Shown here one piece after another: positions 55,043-63,446 of a stretch of 64,000 bases of DNA. The notes under the pieces were generated by a model, which searched no databases, was not told where the DNA came from, and saw only the letters and a program-made list of their open reading frames with translations. The stretch spans positions 62,001 through 126,000 of the forward strand of contig CANMSL010000010.1 of the NCBI GenBank assembly GCA_947500505.1, read 5' to 3'. The DNA comes from an uncultured Aquimarina sp. (lineage in GTDB: Bacteria; Bacteroidota; Bacteroidia; Flavobacteriales; Flavobacteriaceae). Position numbers and translations under genes: made by a program. How positions within the stretch are numbered: position 1 is the first letter of the stretch; the number at the start of each line of letters is the position of its first letter.

Positions 55043-55222
55043 GTATACTATTCGAAATTTTAAGGATGTAATGTTACGATATTAATAAAATTTATGCAAC
55101 GTATTATCTTTCTTTAATTTTAAATATGAATTACTAATAACTATTGTATGATTTAAAAAATGCACTTTATCGATAAAAATAACTTTTTATCGATTATTTG
55201 TTGTAAATTTACGTATTGATTT

Positions 55223-55252
55223 TTTGAAACAATCTGCTTTTAAATAACTTTG
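55223..55252 (+). promoter_or_regulatory. Consensus Bacteroidetes promoter with no downstream protein gene
   Basis: TTTG at 55223-55226 and TAACTTTG at 55245-55252, 18 bp apart, form a full -33/-7 promoter on the plus strand. Transcription would start near 55259. Confidence 0.65.
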
Positions 55253-55258
55253 AGTCAT

Positions 55259-55397
55259 CAAAGAAGAAGTAATAAGAGATCAAATATAAACGAAAGAGAA
55301 AAATTGGAATTGATTGTTTACGTTTTTTTGCCCCAGCAAATTTAATTTCCCCCAAGGTTAAATTTGAAAACTATAAAGCCTCAGAAATGAGGCTTTT
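55259..55397 (+). ncRNA. Candidate short non-coding RNA, about 140 nt
   Basis: Between the promoter at 55223-55252 and the terminator at 55375-55397 there is no credible plus-strand reading frame. The stretch contains a perfect 9-bp inverted repeat, CAAATTTAA at 55337-55345 and TTAAATTTG at 55358-55366, whose 12-nt loop has CCCCC and GG. The 5' half is purine-rich (GAAGAAGTAATAAGAGA). A small RNA such as the flavobacterial 6S-type or Flavo-1 class is possible, but I cannot match it by eye. Confidence 0.5.
55375..55397. terminator. Terminator of the candidate ncRNA
   Basis: AAAGCCTCA/TGAGGCTTT is a perfect 9-bp stem with the tetraloop GAAA, followed by TTTTATATAC counting from within the stem. 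It could also serve the minus strand. Confidence 0.85.
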
Positions 55398-55667
55398 ATA
55401 TACATATATACTTTCAATTATAAAACGATCGGTCAATTTTTTTAGATCAAGAATAGTTTTAGTTGTTTTATCGATTAAATAAGTATTTCGTTGGTAAAAA
55501 AATACGTTCTTATAATACTTTTTGATACTTTGATTGCTAACTGATATATCTTTGAGGTGTTGTTGGCGATTGGTATGAGTGGAATTAGTTTTTATGATAT
55601 CACCGAATACTATTGATAACTCCAAAATATAAATCTAAATATTCCTCAAATTTGATTTCCTTAATTT

Positions 55668-55693
55668 AAAAGCCTCTTGCCCGGAGGTTTTTT
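55668..55693 (+). terminator. Second terminator in the gene-poor region
   Basis: AAAAGCCTC pairs with GAGGTTTTT (one G-T wobble) around a 7-nt loop and ends in T6. The region 55398-55667 before it contains only a minus-strand 84-codon frame with a TTG start, which I do not trust. What this terminator serves is unclear. Confidence 0.7.
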
Positions 55694-55752
55694 ATTTGTT
55701 AAAAAATTACTTGTTTCATTTTTTATCCGGAAATTAGTGCAAAACCAACATA

Positions 55753-56385
55753 ATGCAACCTATTTTTATTCGTGGATTAGAGTTATTATTTCTATTTGTT
55801 TTACTTCCAATAAGTTTTTTACTTTCCTATCCAATTTTTATTAAAGTCGGATTAACGGTTGTTGGCTTCATATATATATTATTTCATCTAAAGAGATCAG
55901 GACTTTTAAAATTGAAATTTCCTGATAAATCAATCTGGAAACCCTTTTGGAGAGAAACGGTAATAAAACTGGCAATCGTTATCCTTATCACAAGTCTTTA
56001 TGTTTTTTGGGTAGCACCGGATAAGCTATTTTCTGTAGTAATTAAAAAACCTTATTTGTGGGTTGTGATTTTATTCATTTACACTTTTCTTTCTGTTTGG
56101 CCACAAGAAATAGTTTATAGAACTTTTTTTTACGATAGATATGAAAAACTGATCAATAATAAATTGCTATTTATTTTTGTTAATGCGGTTCTTTTCTCTT
56201 TAGCGCATTTGTTTTTAAGAAGTTTCTTGGTTCTTTTACTTACTTTTCTTGGCGGTTTATTATTTGCGTTTACATATCAGAAAACAAAATCAACCACTTT
56301 AGTATCCATAGAACACGCAATCTATGGTAATTGGCTATTTACAGTTGGAATGGGAGAGATGCTTGCGTTTCCCGGGGCAGACTAG
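55753..56385 (+). CDS. CPBP family membrane protease-like protein
   Basis: The 210-aa protein has about six transmembrane helices and CPBP (CAAX protease and bacteriocin-processing) motifs: WPQEIVYRTFF at about 116-126, SLAHLF with His152 and SIEHAIYGN with His188. The usual EExxxR motif is QExxxR here, so the first Glu, normally catalytic, is Gln118. Activity is therefore uncertain. The gene overlaps the convergent rdgB gene by 4 bp. Confidence 0.85.
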   Translation: MQPIFIRGLELLFLFVLLPISFLLSYPIFIKVGLTVVGFIYILFHLKRSGLLKLKFPDKSIWKPFWRETVIKLAIVILITSLYVFWVAPDKLFSVVIKKPYLWVVILFIYTFLSVWPQEIVYRTFFYDRYEKLINNKLLFIFVNAVLFSLAHLFLRSFLVLLLTFLGGLLFAFTYQKTKSTTLVSIEHAIYGNWLFTVGMGEMLAFPGAD

Positions 56386-56954
56386 CTACTTAGAAACGCT
56401 ACTAATTGTTTGATAGCTAAAGCTCTATGGCTAATACTGTTTTTTTGTTCTAATGATAATTCTGCGAAAGTCTTATCAAATCCATTGGGTAAAAAAATTG
56501 GATCATACCCAAAACCTTGATCACCTCTTTTGTATTTAGTTATCTTCCCTTGACAAATACCTGTAAATGTTTCTAAATTGCCATTAATACTAAGTGCAAT
56601 TACTGTTTTGAAATGCGCATTTCGATTTTCTTGTTCTTTTAATTTCTCTAGAAGCTTGCACATATTGGCATCAGAATCTTTAGCTTTTCCTGCATAACGG
56701 GCAGAGTACACTCCTGGTTCTCCATCAAGAATGTCAACTTCTAAACCAGTGTCATCTGCAAAACAATCGTAGCCATAACGCTCTTTTACATACTGAACCT
56801 TTTGTATCGCATTTCCTTCTATAGTCGAAGAGGTTTCTGGTATATCTACAGTGCAACCAATATCTGCTAAACTCAGTAATTGAATACCGGAAGAGATCAT
56901 TGCTTGTACCTCTTGTACCTTATTAGGATTGTTGGTGGCAAACACTAACTTCAT
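56382..56954 (-). CDS. rdgB: Non-canonical purine NTP pyrophosphatase RdgB/HAM1
   Basis: The 190-aa protein begins MKLVFATNNPNKVQEVQAM and has FADDTGLEVDILDGEPGVYSARYAG and GDQGFGYDPIFLP, the standard RdgB motifs. It removes dITP and XTP from the nucleotide pool. It lies 32 bp after the KdsC-like gene in a three-gene minus-strand run. Confidence 0.96.
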   Translation of the reverse strand: MKLVFATNNPNKVQEVQAMISSGIQLLSLADIGCTVDIPETSSTIEGNAIQKVQYVKERYGYDCFADDTGLEVDILDGEPGVYSARYAGKAKDSDANMCKLLEKLKEQENRNAHFKTVIALSINGNLETFTGICQGKITKYKRGDQGFGYDPIFLPNGFDKTFAELSLEQKNSISHRALAIKQLVAFLSS

Positions 56955-56986
56955 TTCTAAATTTCTTTTTAGTTTTAGCTATTATA

Positions 56987-57511
56987 TTAGGCTTTGGCAT
57001 TATAGTTTTCAATCCATTTTCCTTGCACCTTAAGTACTTGTTCGATTACGTCTCTCACACATCCTTTACCACCTTTCTTAAAGGAAACATATTTTGATAC
57101 TTCTTTTATTTCTGCAACTGCATCCTGGGGACAAGTTGGTAAACCAACCATTTTCATCACTGGCAAATCAGGGATATCATCGCCCATGTACAATATGTTG
57201 TCGGTTTTAATATTTTTAGCGCCAATATATTCGTTTAACTGATCTACTTTATGGTGTGCGCCCAGATAAATGTCCTTAATCTCTAACCCTTCTAATCTTT
57301 TTCTTACACCATCATTTTTTCCTCCGGAAATAATACACACATTAAATCCTTGCTGTACCGCGGTTTTTAAAGCATATCCATCTTTGATATTCATAGTTCT
57401 CAGCAGCTCTCCATTTGTATTAATGATCACCGTTCCATTAGTAAGAACGCCATCAACATCAAATATAAACGTAGTAACGTGTTGTAAATATTCTTTATAG
57501 CTCTTTTCCAT
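56987..57511 (-). CDS. KdsC-like HAD phosphatase (3-deoxy-D-manno-octulosonate 8-phosphate phosphatase)
   Basis: The 174-aa HAD-IIIA protein has motif I FIFDVDGVLTNG with both Asp, motif II in CIISGGKNDGVRKR, and motif III/IV YMGDDIPDLPVM. Proteins of this size and pattern dephosphorylate KDO-8-phosphate for lipopolysaccharide core synthesis. It overlaps the upstream DUF2520 gene by 17 bp. Confidence 0.9.
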   Translation of the reverse strand: MEKSYKEYLQHVTTFIFDVDGVLTNGTVIINTNGELLRTMNIKDGYALKTAVQQGFNVCIISGGKNDGVRKRLEGLEIKDIYLGAHHKVDQLNEYIGAKNIKTDNILYMGDDIPDLPVMKMVGLPTCPQDAVAEIKEVSKYVSFKKGGKGCVRDVIEQVLKVQGKWIENYNAKA

Positions 57512-58259
57512 ATTTAGATTGTATTGCTTTGGTAAGCGATTTATAAAGTTGTTTTTGTGAATTGTTTGTTAGAATCTCTAAATGCCTTTTCATAGTTTGA
57601 ATGTCTTTACGTAGAGCAGGTCCGGTTTGGGCTTTGTCGGGTTCCATTACCAGTATTTTCTTAGTAGTTTCCTGTATTAAAGGATGTAAAATTTCAAAGG
57701 GTACTTTGTGTTCTTCACAGATTTCATGTCCTACGGAAAACATATAATTTGTGAAATTATTTACAAATACTGCAGCCACGTGTAAAACATTTCTTTGATC
57801 TGAAGAAACATCATAAATTTTATCTGACAATATAGATGCCAACTCTTTTAAAAAAGCGAGATCCGTTTTCCTTTCGGCTTCTAAGCAAAATGGAATTTCA
57901 CTAAAATCTACCTTTTTCGTGGCACTAAAACTTTGTAATGGATAGAAAACGCCTCGATAATTTTTATCATTTATAGATTGCATAGGTACACTACCAGATG
58001 TATGAACCACTAATCTATCTTTAAAAGGTAATGTATTGGTTACTTTTTCTATTGCATCATCACTAATTGCCAATATATATACATCGGCTTTTTTTAAATG
58101 AGTTAAATTGCTTGTTATTGTGCCAGCTTTTTGATCCTTATGCAGTTTTACGCCTTTTCTATTAAAGCATTGAATTATCTTCACCGATTTTTGGTTTAAA
58201 AAAGCGGCATACAGATGTCGCGCAACATTTCCGGCACCTAAGATAATAATAGAATTCAT
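57495..58259 (-). CDS. Rossmann-fold and DUF2520 domain protein
   Basis: The 254-aa protein has an N-terminal NAD(P)-binding Rossmann motif (IIILGAGNVARHLYAAF), a VVHTSGSVPMQ segment, and the C-terminal helical DUF2520 domain (VLHVAAVFVNNFTNYMFSVGHEICEE). It resembles F420/NADP-type and ketopantoate-reductase-like dehydrogenases. The substrate is unknown. It heads the run with the KdsC-like and rdgB genes. Confidence 0.9.
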   Translation of the reverse strand: MNSIIILGAGNVARHLYAAFLNQKSVKIIQCFNRKGVKLHKDQKAGTITSNLTHLKKADVYILAISDDAIEKVTNTLPFKDRLVVHTSGSVPMQSINDKNYRGVFYPLQSFSATKKVDFSEIPFCLEAERKTDLAFLKELASILSDKIYDVSSDQRNVLHVAAVFVNNFTNYMFSVGHEICEEHKVPFEILHPLIQETTKKILVMEPDKAQTGPALRKDIQTMKRHLEILTNNSQKQLYKSLTKAIQSKYGKEL

Positions 58260-58364
58260 TTGGCTAAAATAAGGAAGATACTTTAAAAATTAGACAAGTT
58301 TTATAGTTCTGTTAAAACCAATAAATAGGATTCGGAGAATGTCAGATAATCCTCTTAAAAACAC

Positions 58365-58372
58365 TAAATTTG
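58365..58372 (+). promoter_or_regulatory. -7 promoter box before ccsBA
   Basis: TAAATTTG fits TAnnTTTG 19 bp before the ATG; no clear -33 box. Confidence 0.4.
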
Positions 58373-58391
58373 CCGAGCTAAAAAAATTACG

Positions 58392-61300
58392 ATGCAAAAG
58401 AAGTTGGCGAGTATTTTATTTTCTACCCGATTAATGGCTATTCTGTTTATAGTTTTTGCGGTTTCCATGGCGGTAGGTACATTTTTAGAGGATAGTTATG
58501 GTACAACTGCAGCCAGAATTTGGGTATATAATACCTGGTGGTTCGAAGCAATTATGGTCTTTTTTATGATCAATTTCTGTGGAAATATAGTTCGCTACAG
58601 ATTGTATAAAAAAGAAAAGTGGGCTACACTACTATTACACCTCTCGTTCATTTTGATACTTTTAGGAGCATTCGTTACCCGATATATTAGTTATGAAGGA
58701 GTGATGCCTATTCGGGAAGGAGAAACAACATCAGAATTTTTATCAGAACGTACATATTTGACTGCATTTCTCGATGGAGAGATTAATGGTGAACCTCGAA
58801 GAAGACCTATTTCTAAAAAATTAGAGTTAACAGAAGTTACCGATAATAATTTTAGAATTGAAACCGACTATAATCAACAACCCGTTACTATTCAATATAA
58901 AGATTATATCACTGGAGCAGAAATGGGGTTAGTAGAAACCGAAGAAGGAGAGAATTATTTAAAGATAGTAGAAGCCGGAGATGGTAACAGGCACGATCAT
59001 TACCTAAAGGAAGGAGAAGTATCCAATATTCATAATATTTTGATAGCTTTTAATATTCCAACCAAAGGCGCTATTAATATCACTTATAGTGATGATGAAT
59101 ACTATATAGAATCTCCTTTTGATGGTTCTTATATGCGAATGGCGGATCAGAAACAAGGTTTGGTTATCAAAGATAGTGTTCAACCTTTGATGTTGAGATC
59201 GTTATACCAAACTGCGGGGATGCAATTTGTAATTCCGGAACCGGTAATTACGGGAACCTATGACGTTGTGCCAATTGAGGTAAAAGAAAAAGGACAACAA
59301 GATGCTCTGATTTTTGATGTTTCTACTAATGGAGAAACTAAGGAGGTAAAATTATTGGGTGGAAAAGGATATGCAAATGATATGCAGAAAATTTCTTTGG
59401 GTGGTTTGGATATGTATTTCAGTTACGGTTCGAAACGATTAGAACTTCCATTCGCACTGAAATTAAATGATTTCATAGCAGAAAAACAACCGGGAACAGA
59501 AAAAGTGTATAAATCATTTATGAGTAAGGTAGAAATTGTAGAAGAGAATACAGTTCCTCAACCTTATGATATTTATATGAACCACGTGCTGGATCATAAA
59601 GGGTATCGATTTTTTCAGGCTTCTTTTGATCCTGACGAAAAAGGTACAGTATTATCAGTAAATCACGATTATTGGGGTACAATGATTACTTATGCGGGTT
59701 ATTTGTTGTTGTACCTCGGAATGATGCTTATTTTATTTACAAAAGGATCAAGGTTTAAGGATCTAGAACAAATGCTTAATAAACTAGAATCAAAAAAGAA
59801 AGTATTGACGATTCTTTTGGCATTATTTGTTACCACATTTTCTTTTTCCCAAAAACAGGTAGATCATGGTAATCACCTGCAAACGTTACCTGGCAAAGCT
59901 AAATTGGATTCAGTTATCAAAGCGAATGCGGTTAGTAAAGAACACGCTGCAAAATTCGGTAGTATAGTAATTCAGGATGAACGGGGTAGAATGAAGCCGG
60001 TTAATACATTTTCGTCAGAATTACTTCGGAAATTAAGTAAAAAGGATACATATGAAGGCCTAACGGCTGATCAGGTTTTTGTATCCATGGTAGAAAATCC
60101 TTTTATATGGTATAGTGTACCTATTATTGAAATAAAACGAGAGAACGATAGTATTCGTAAGATATTAGGTGTTTCAAAGTCTGAAAGAAGAGTTTCCCTT
60201 ATCGATTTAGTAGAACAAGACGGTTCTTATAAACTGGATCCCTATTTAGAGAAGGCAAGTAGTACGAATACTCCAAGTAGTTTTGAGAAAGATTTTCTGA
60301 AGACTCATGAAAAGTTTTATTTGTTAAATCAAGCTTTAGGAGGTGGAATTCTCAGGATATTCCCCGTGCCTGGGGATGAAGGTAATAAATGGGTTTCAGT
60401 GCCTCAGCTTAATGAGCACAAGTTTAGTGGAATGGATTCTGTATACACCCGACAGATTATCCCGATTTATATACAATCCTTACAAGAAGCCAGAAAAACA
60501 GGAGACTATAGCAAACCTGATCAATATATAGAAAGTATTAAAGCTTTTCAGACTAAGTTTGGTAGCGAGGTTATGCCTGCAGATGATAAGATAAAAGCAG
60601 AAATAGCCTTAAACAAATATGATATTTTCAGGACACTGTATAGATATTACGGTATTGTAAGTATTGCTTTTATTCTAGTGATCATTTTTGGTATTTTTTA
60701 TCACAAAAATAAATTTGTAAAAGCTTTGATATATACGTTCATGGGTATAACTATTTTACTCTTTATGGTGCATACTTCCGGGCTAATCATTCGGTGGTAT
60801 GTTTCTGGACATGCACCTTGGAGTGATGCATATGAATCTATGATTTATGTGGCTTGGGCTACAATGGCATTGGGTCTGGCATTCGGTAAGAAGAGTAATC
60901 TTACTGTTGCTGCAACTGCCTTTGTAGCTGCCATTATTTTATTTTTCGCGCATGAAAATTGGACAGATCCCGCTATTGCAAACTTACAACCGGTGTTGGA
61001 TTCTTATTGGGTATTAATTCATGTATCCATCATTGTGGCAAGTTATGGTCCTTTCTTTGTTGGAGCGATTTTGGGAATACTTTCATTGGTATTAATGATC
61101 CTAACAACCGAATCCAACAAGCAGCGGATGGATCTCAATATAAAAGAACTTACCATTATTAATGAAATGGCGTTAACCATAGGCTTGGTTATGCTAACCA
61201 TTGGTAACTTCTTAGGAGGGATGTGGGCTAATGAAAGTTGGGGGCGGTATTGGGGCTGGGATCCAAAAGAAACATGGGCACTGATAAGTATTATGGTATA

Positions 61301-61550
61301 CGCTTTTGTGATTCATATGCGATTAGTTCCCAGTTTACGAGGTAGATGGTTTTTTAACTTAATGTCGGTATTAGCAGTTGGATCGATCTTGATGACCTAT
61401 TTTGGCGTTAATTTTTATCTAAAAGGACTACATTCTTATGCTAGTGGAGATCAGGTGGTTACTCCTGCCGCAGTGTATTATAGTTTTTTGGGGTGGGCAA
61501 TTTTAGGTGTTTTCTCATATTGGCGATACACTGTGCACTATAAGAAATAA
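58392..61550 (+). CDS. ccsBA: CcsBA fused cytochrome c biogenesis (heme lyase) protein
   Basis: The 1052-aa protein joins a ResB/CcsB-like half (N-terminal helices and a large periplasmic domain, about residues 1-450) to a CcsA-like half with several helices. The CcsA half has the tryptophan-rich heme motif WGRYWGWDPKETW and flanking helices with His (HVSIIVASYGPFF; HMRLVPSLRG). Such fusions export heme and attach it to c-type apocytochromes in the periplasm. It is monocistronic. Confidence 0.94.
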   Translation: MQKKLASILFSTRLMAILFIVFAVSMAVGTFLEDSYGTTAARIWVYNTWWFEAIMVFFMINFCGNIVRYRLYKKEKWATLLLHLSFILILLGAFVTRYISYEGVMPIREGETTSEFLSERTYLTAFLDGEINGEPRRRPISKKLELTEVTDNNFRIETDYNQQPVTIQYKDYITGAEMGLVETEEGENYLKIVEAGDGNRHDHYLKEGEVSNIHNILIAFNIPTKGAINITYSDDEYYIESPFDGSYMRMADQKQGLVIKDSVQPLMLRSLYQTAGMQFVIPEPVITGTYDVVPIEVKEKGQQDALIFDVSTNGETKEVKLLGGKGYANDMQKISLGGLDMYFSYGSKRLELPFALKLNDFIAEKQPGTEKVYKSFMSKVEIVEENTVPQPYDIYMNHVLDHKGYRFFQASFDPDEKGTVLSVNHDYWGTMITYAGYLLLYLGMMLILFTKGSRFKDLEQMLNKLESKKKVLTILLALFVTTFSFSQKQVDHGNHLQTLPGKAKLDSVIKANAVSKEHAAKFGSIVIQDERGRMKPVNTFSSELLRKLSKKDTYEGLTADQVFVSMVENPFIWYSVPIIEIKRENDSIRKILGVSKSERRVSLIDLVEQDGSYKLDPYLEKASSTNTPSSFEKDFLKTHEKFYLLNQALGGGILRIFPVPGDEGNKWVSVPQLNEHKFSGMDSVYTRQIIPIYIQSLQEARKTGDYSKPDQYIESIKAFQTKFGSEVMPADDKIKAEIALNKYDIFRTLYRYYGIVSIAFILVIIFGIFYHKNKFVKALIYTFMGITILLFMVHTSGLIIRWYVSGHAPWSDAYESMIYVAWATMALGLAFGKKSNLTVAATAFVAAIILFFAHENWTDPAIANLQPVLDSYWVLIHVSIIVASYGPFFVGAILGILSLVLMILTTESNKQRMDLNIKELTIINEMALTIGLVMLTIGNFLGGMWANESWGRYWGWDPKETWALISIMVYAFVIHMRLVPSLRGRWFFNLMSVLAVGSILMTYFGVNFYLKGLHSYASGDQVVTPAAVYYSFLGWAILGVFSYWRYTVHYKK

Positions 61551-61696
61551 TATATTTGATATAGTATTTTCATTCTATAATCACCTAAAATAATCATACA
61601 AAAACTATACAGTTTTAATTTTTTAGCATAATTCTTAACAGTATTAAATAATAACTGATATTTTTATGTTTTTTAACAAATCATTAAAATTTAGAT

Positions 61697-63274
61697 ATGG
61701 GTATTATTTCTTTTGTAGGGTTTACATTGTTAGTTGCGATCATATCATATATTGCTACCAGAAAAACAGATGAAACTTCTTCTGATGGCTATTTTTTAGG
61801 TGGGCGTAGCCTAACTGCTGTAGTTATTGCTGGTTCTTTATTGCTTACTAATTTATCTACAGAACAGATTGTTGGATTAAACGGACAGTCTTTTGCAGAA
61901 GGTATTCTCGTGATGGCCTGGGAGACATTAGCAGCGATTGCTATGGTAATTACAGCTATCTTCTTATTACCTAGATATCTGAAAGGCGGAATCACTACAG
62001 TACCACAATTTTTAGAGAGGCGATATGATACCACTACAAAAGCTATTACCTCAGGGTTATTTCTAACCGGATACGTTGTAGTATTTTTACCAGTAGTTTT
62101 GTATACAGGCTCTCTGGCTATTACAACAATGTTCGATGTGCCAGCATTATTAGGTGTGTCAAAAGATACTTCTATTTGGATATGTGTATTTGGAATAGGG
62201 ATAACAGGATCTATTTATGCAATCTTCGGTGGATTAAAAGCAGTGGCGGTTTCTGACTCTATCAATGCAGTTGGTTTATTAATAGGAGGGATAATGATTC
62301 CTGTTTTTGGGTTATTAGAAATAGGCGATGGTAGTATTTCTGAAGGGATAAGTACACTGATGACTACAAATCCTGAAAAATTTAAGGTTATTGGAGATAG
62401 TGATTCCTCTATTCCGTTTGCAACTATATTTACCGGAATGATGCTTGTACAGTTGTTCTATTGGGGAACAAACCAGGCGATTATCCAAAGAGCTTTGGGC
62501 GCCAAAAATTTGAAGGAAGGTCAGAAAGGATTACTTTTAGGGTCATTCATTAAAATTTTGGGACCAATTATAGTAGTTTTGCCTGGAATTATTGCATTTC
62601 ATTTATACGGGGATACATTATCAAATGCTGATGAAGCATATCCCACATTAGTAAGTAAAGTTTTGCCACTATCATTGGTAGGTTTCTTTGCCGCCGTACT
62701 ATTTGGGGCAATTCTTAGTTCATTTAACAGTGCATTAAATAGTTCTGTAACCTTATTTGGAATTGATATTTATAAAGAATATTTTAACAGAGAGGCTAGT
62801 GAAAAACAAGTTGTGAAAGCTGGAAAAAGCTTTGGTCTATTATTGGCTGTCTTAGCTATGATTGTAGCACCTTTCTTAGCTCAAGCAGAAAGTATATTTA
62901 CGTATTTGCAAAAAATTAATGGTTGTTATAGCATTCCTATTCTAACAATAATTGTAGTAGGATATCTCACAAAACGTGTTCCTGCAATTGCAGCGAAAAT
63001 AGCAATCATTACCGGAGCAGTTTTATATCTAATTTATGTGGTGTTAGATGCTACAGTTATGAAAGATGAATTTCCTCATTTTTTACACGTAATGGCAATT
63101 CTTTTCGTAGTTAATATTGGTATTATGTTACTAATTGGTAAATGGTACCCAAAAGAGGTGGCATACGAGCAGCAGTATACAAAAGAAGTTGATATAACTC
63201 CCTGGAAATATACCAAGATAGTAGGTGCTGTCATATGCCTCATTGTGATATCTACATATATCTATTTTAACTAG
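61697..63274 (+). CDS. Sodium:solute symporter (SSS family)
   Basis: The 525-aa membrane protein has about fourteen helices and SSS features: DGYFLGGRSLTAVVIAGSLLLTNLSTEQIVGLNG at the first helices, GGLKAVAVSDSINAVGLLIGG, and FFAAVLFGAILSSFNSALNSS. The pattern is closest to SGLT-like sugar transporters. A GH3 beta-glucosidase gene starts about 170 bp downstream, which suggests glucose or glucoside uptake linked to cleavage. Confidence 0.93.
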   Translation: MGIISFVGFTLLVAIISYIATRKTDETSSDGYFLGGRSLTAVVIAGSLLLTNLSTEQIVGLNGQSFAEGILVMAWETLAAIAMVITAIFLLPRYLKGGITTVPQFLERRYDTTTKAITSGLFLTGYVVVFLPVVLYTGSLAITTMFDVPALLGVSKDTSIWICVFGIGITGSIYAIFGGLKAVAVSDSINAVGLLIGGIMIPVFGLLEIGDGSISEGISTLMTTNPEKFKVIGDSDSSIPFATIFTGMMLVQLFYWGTNQAIIQRALGAKNLKEGQKGLLLGSFIKILGPIIVVLPGIIAFHLYGDTLSNADEAYPTLVSKVLPLSLVGFFAAVLFGAILSSFNSALNSSVTLFGIDIYKEYFNREASEKQVVKAGKSFGLLLAVLAMIVAPFLAQAESIFTYLQKINGCYSIPILTIIVVGYLTKRVPAIAAKIAIITGAVLYLIYVVLDATVMKDEFPHFLHVMAILFVVNIGIMLLIGKWYPKEVAYEQQYTKEVDITPWKYTKIVGAVICLIVISTYIYFN

Positions 63275-63294
63275 TTAAATTTTATATTAAGGAG

Positions 63295-63393
63295 ACATTT
63301 TTATTTCTATTCCTCATATTCACATCAATACTATCTGCTCAGAAATTACCGCCGATAGAATCATATAGTGGGATCTGCATTAAGAGATGGTAG
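63295..63393 (+). pseudogene. Remnant of a secreted-protein gene start
   Basis: After AAGGAG (63289-63294), the frame reads T-FLFLFLIFTSILSAQKLPPIESYSG, an obvious signal peptide with cleavage before Q, and stops at TAG 63391-63393 after 32 codons. The position of the start codon is ACA, not ATG. It looks like a degenerated 5' end of an exported enzyme gene. Confidence 0.4.
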
Positions 63394-63446
63394 CTTTACT
63401 AAAAAAACACTAATATTGTTATAAATAACATTTTAGACCTTTTATA

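Noticed and set aside
55371..55625. 84-codon minus-strand reading frame in the nhaC-CPBP gap
   Set aside because: It starts at TTG without support, its last codons lie in a terminator stem, it overlaps the candidate ncRNA, and its protein resembles nothing I know. In such AT-rich DNA a frame of this length can arise by chance.
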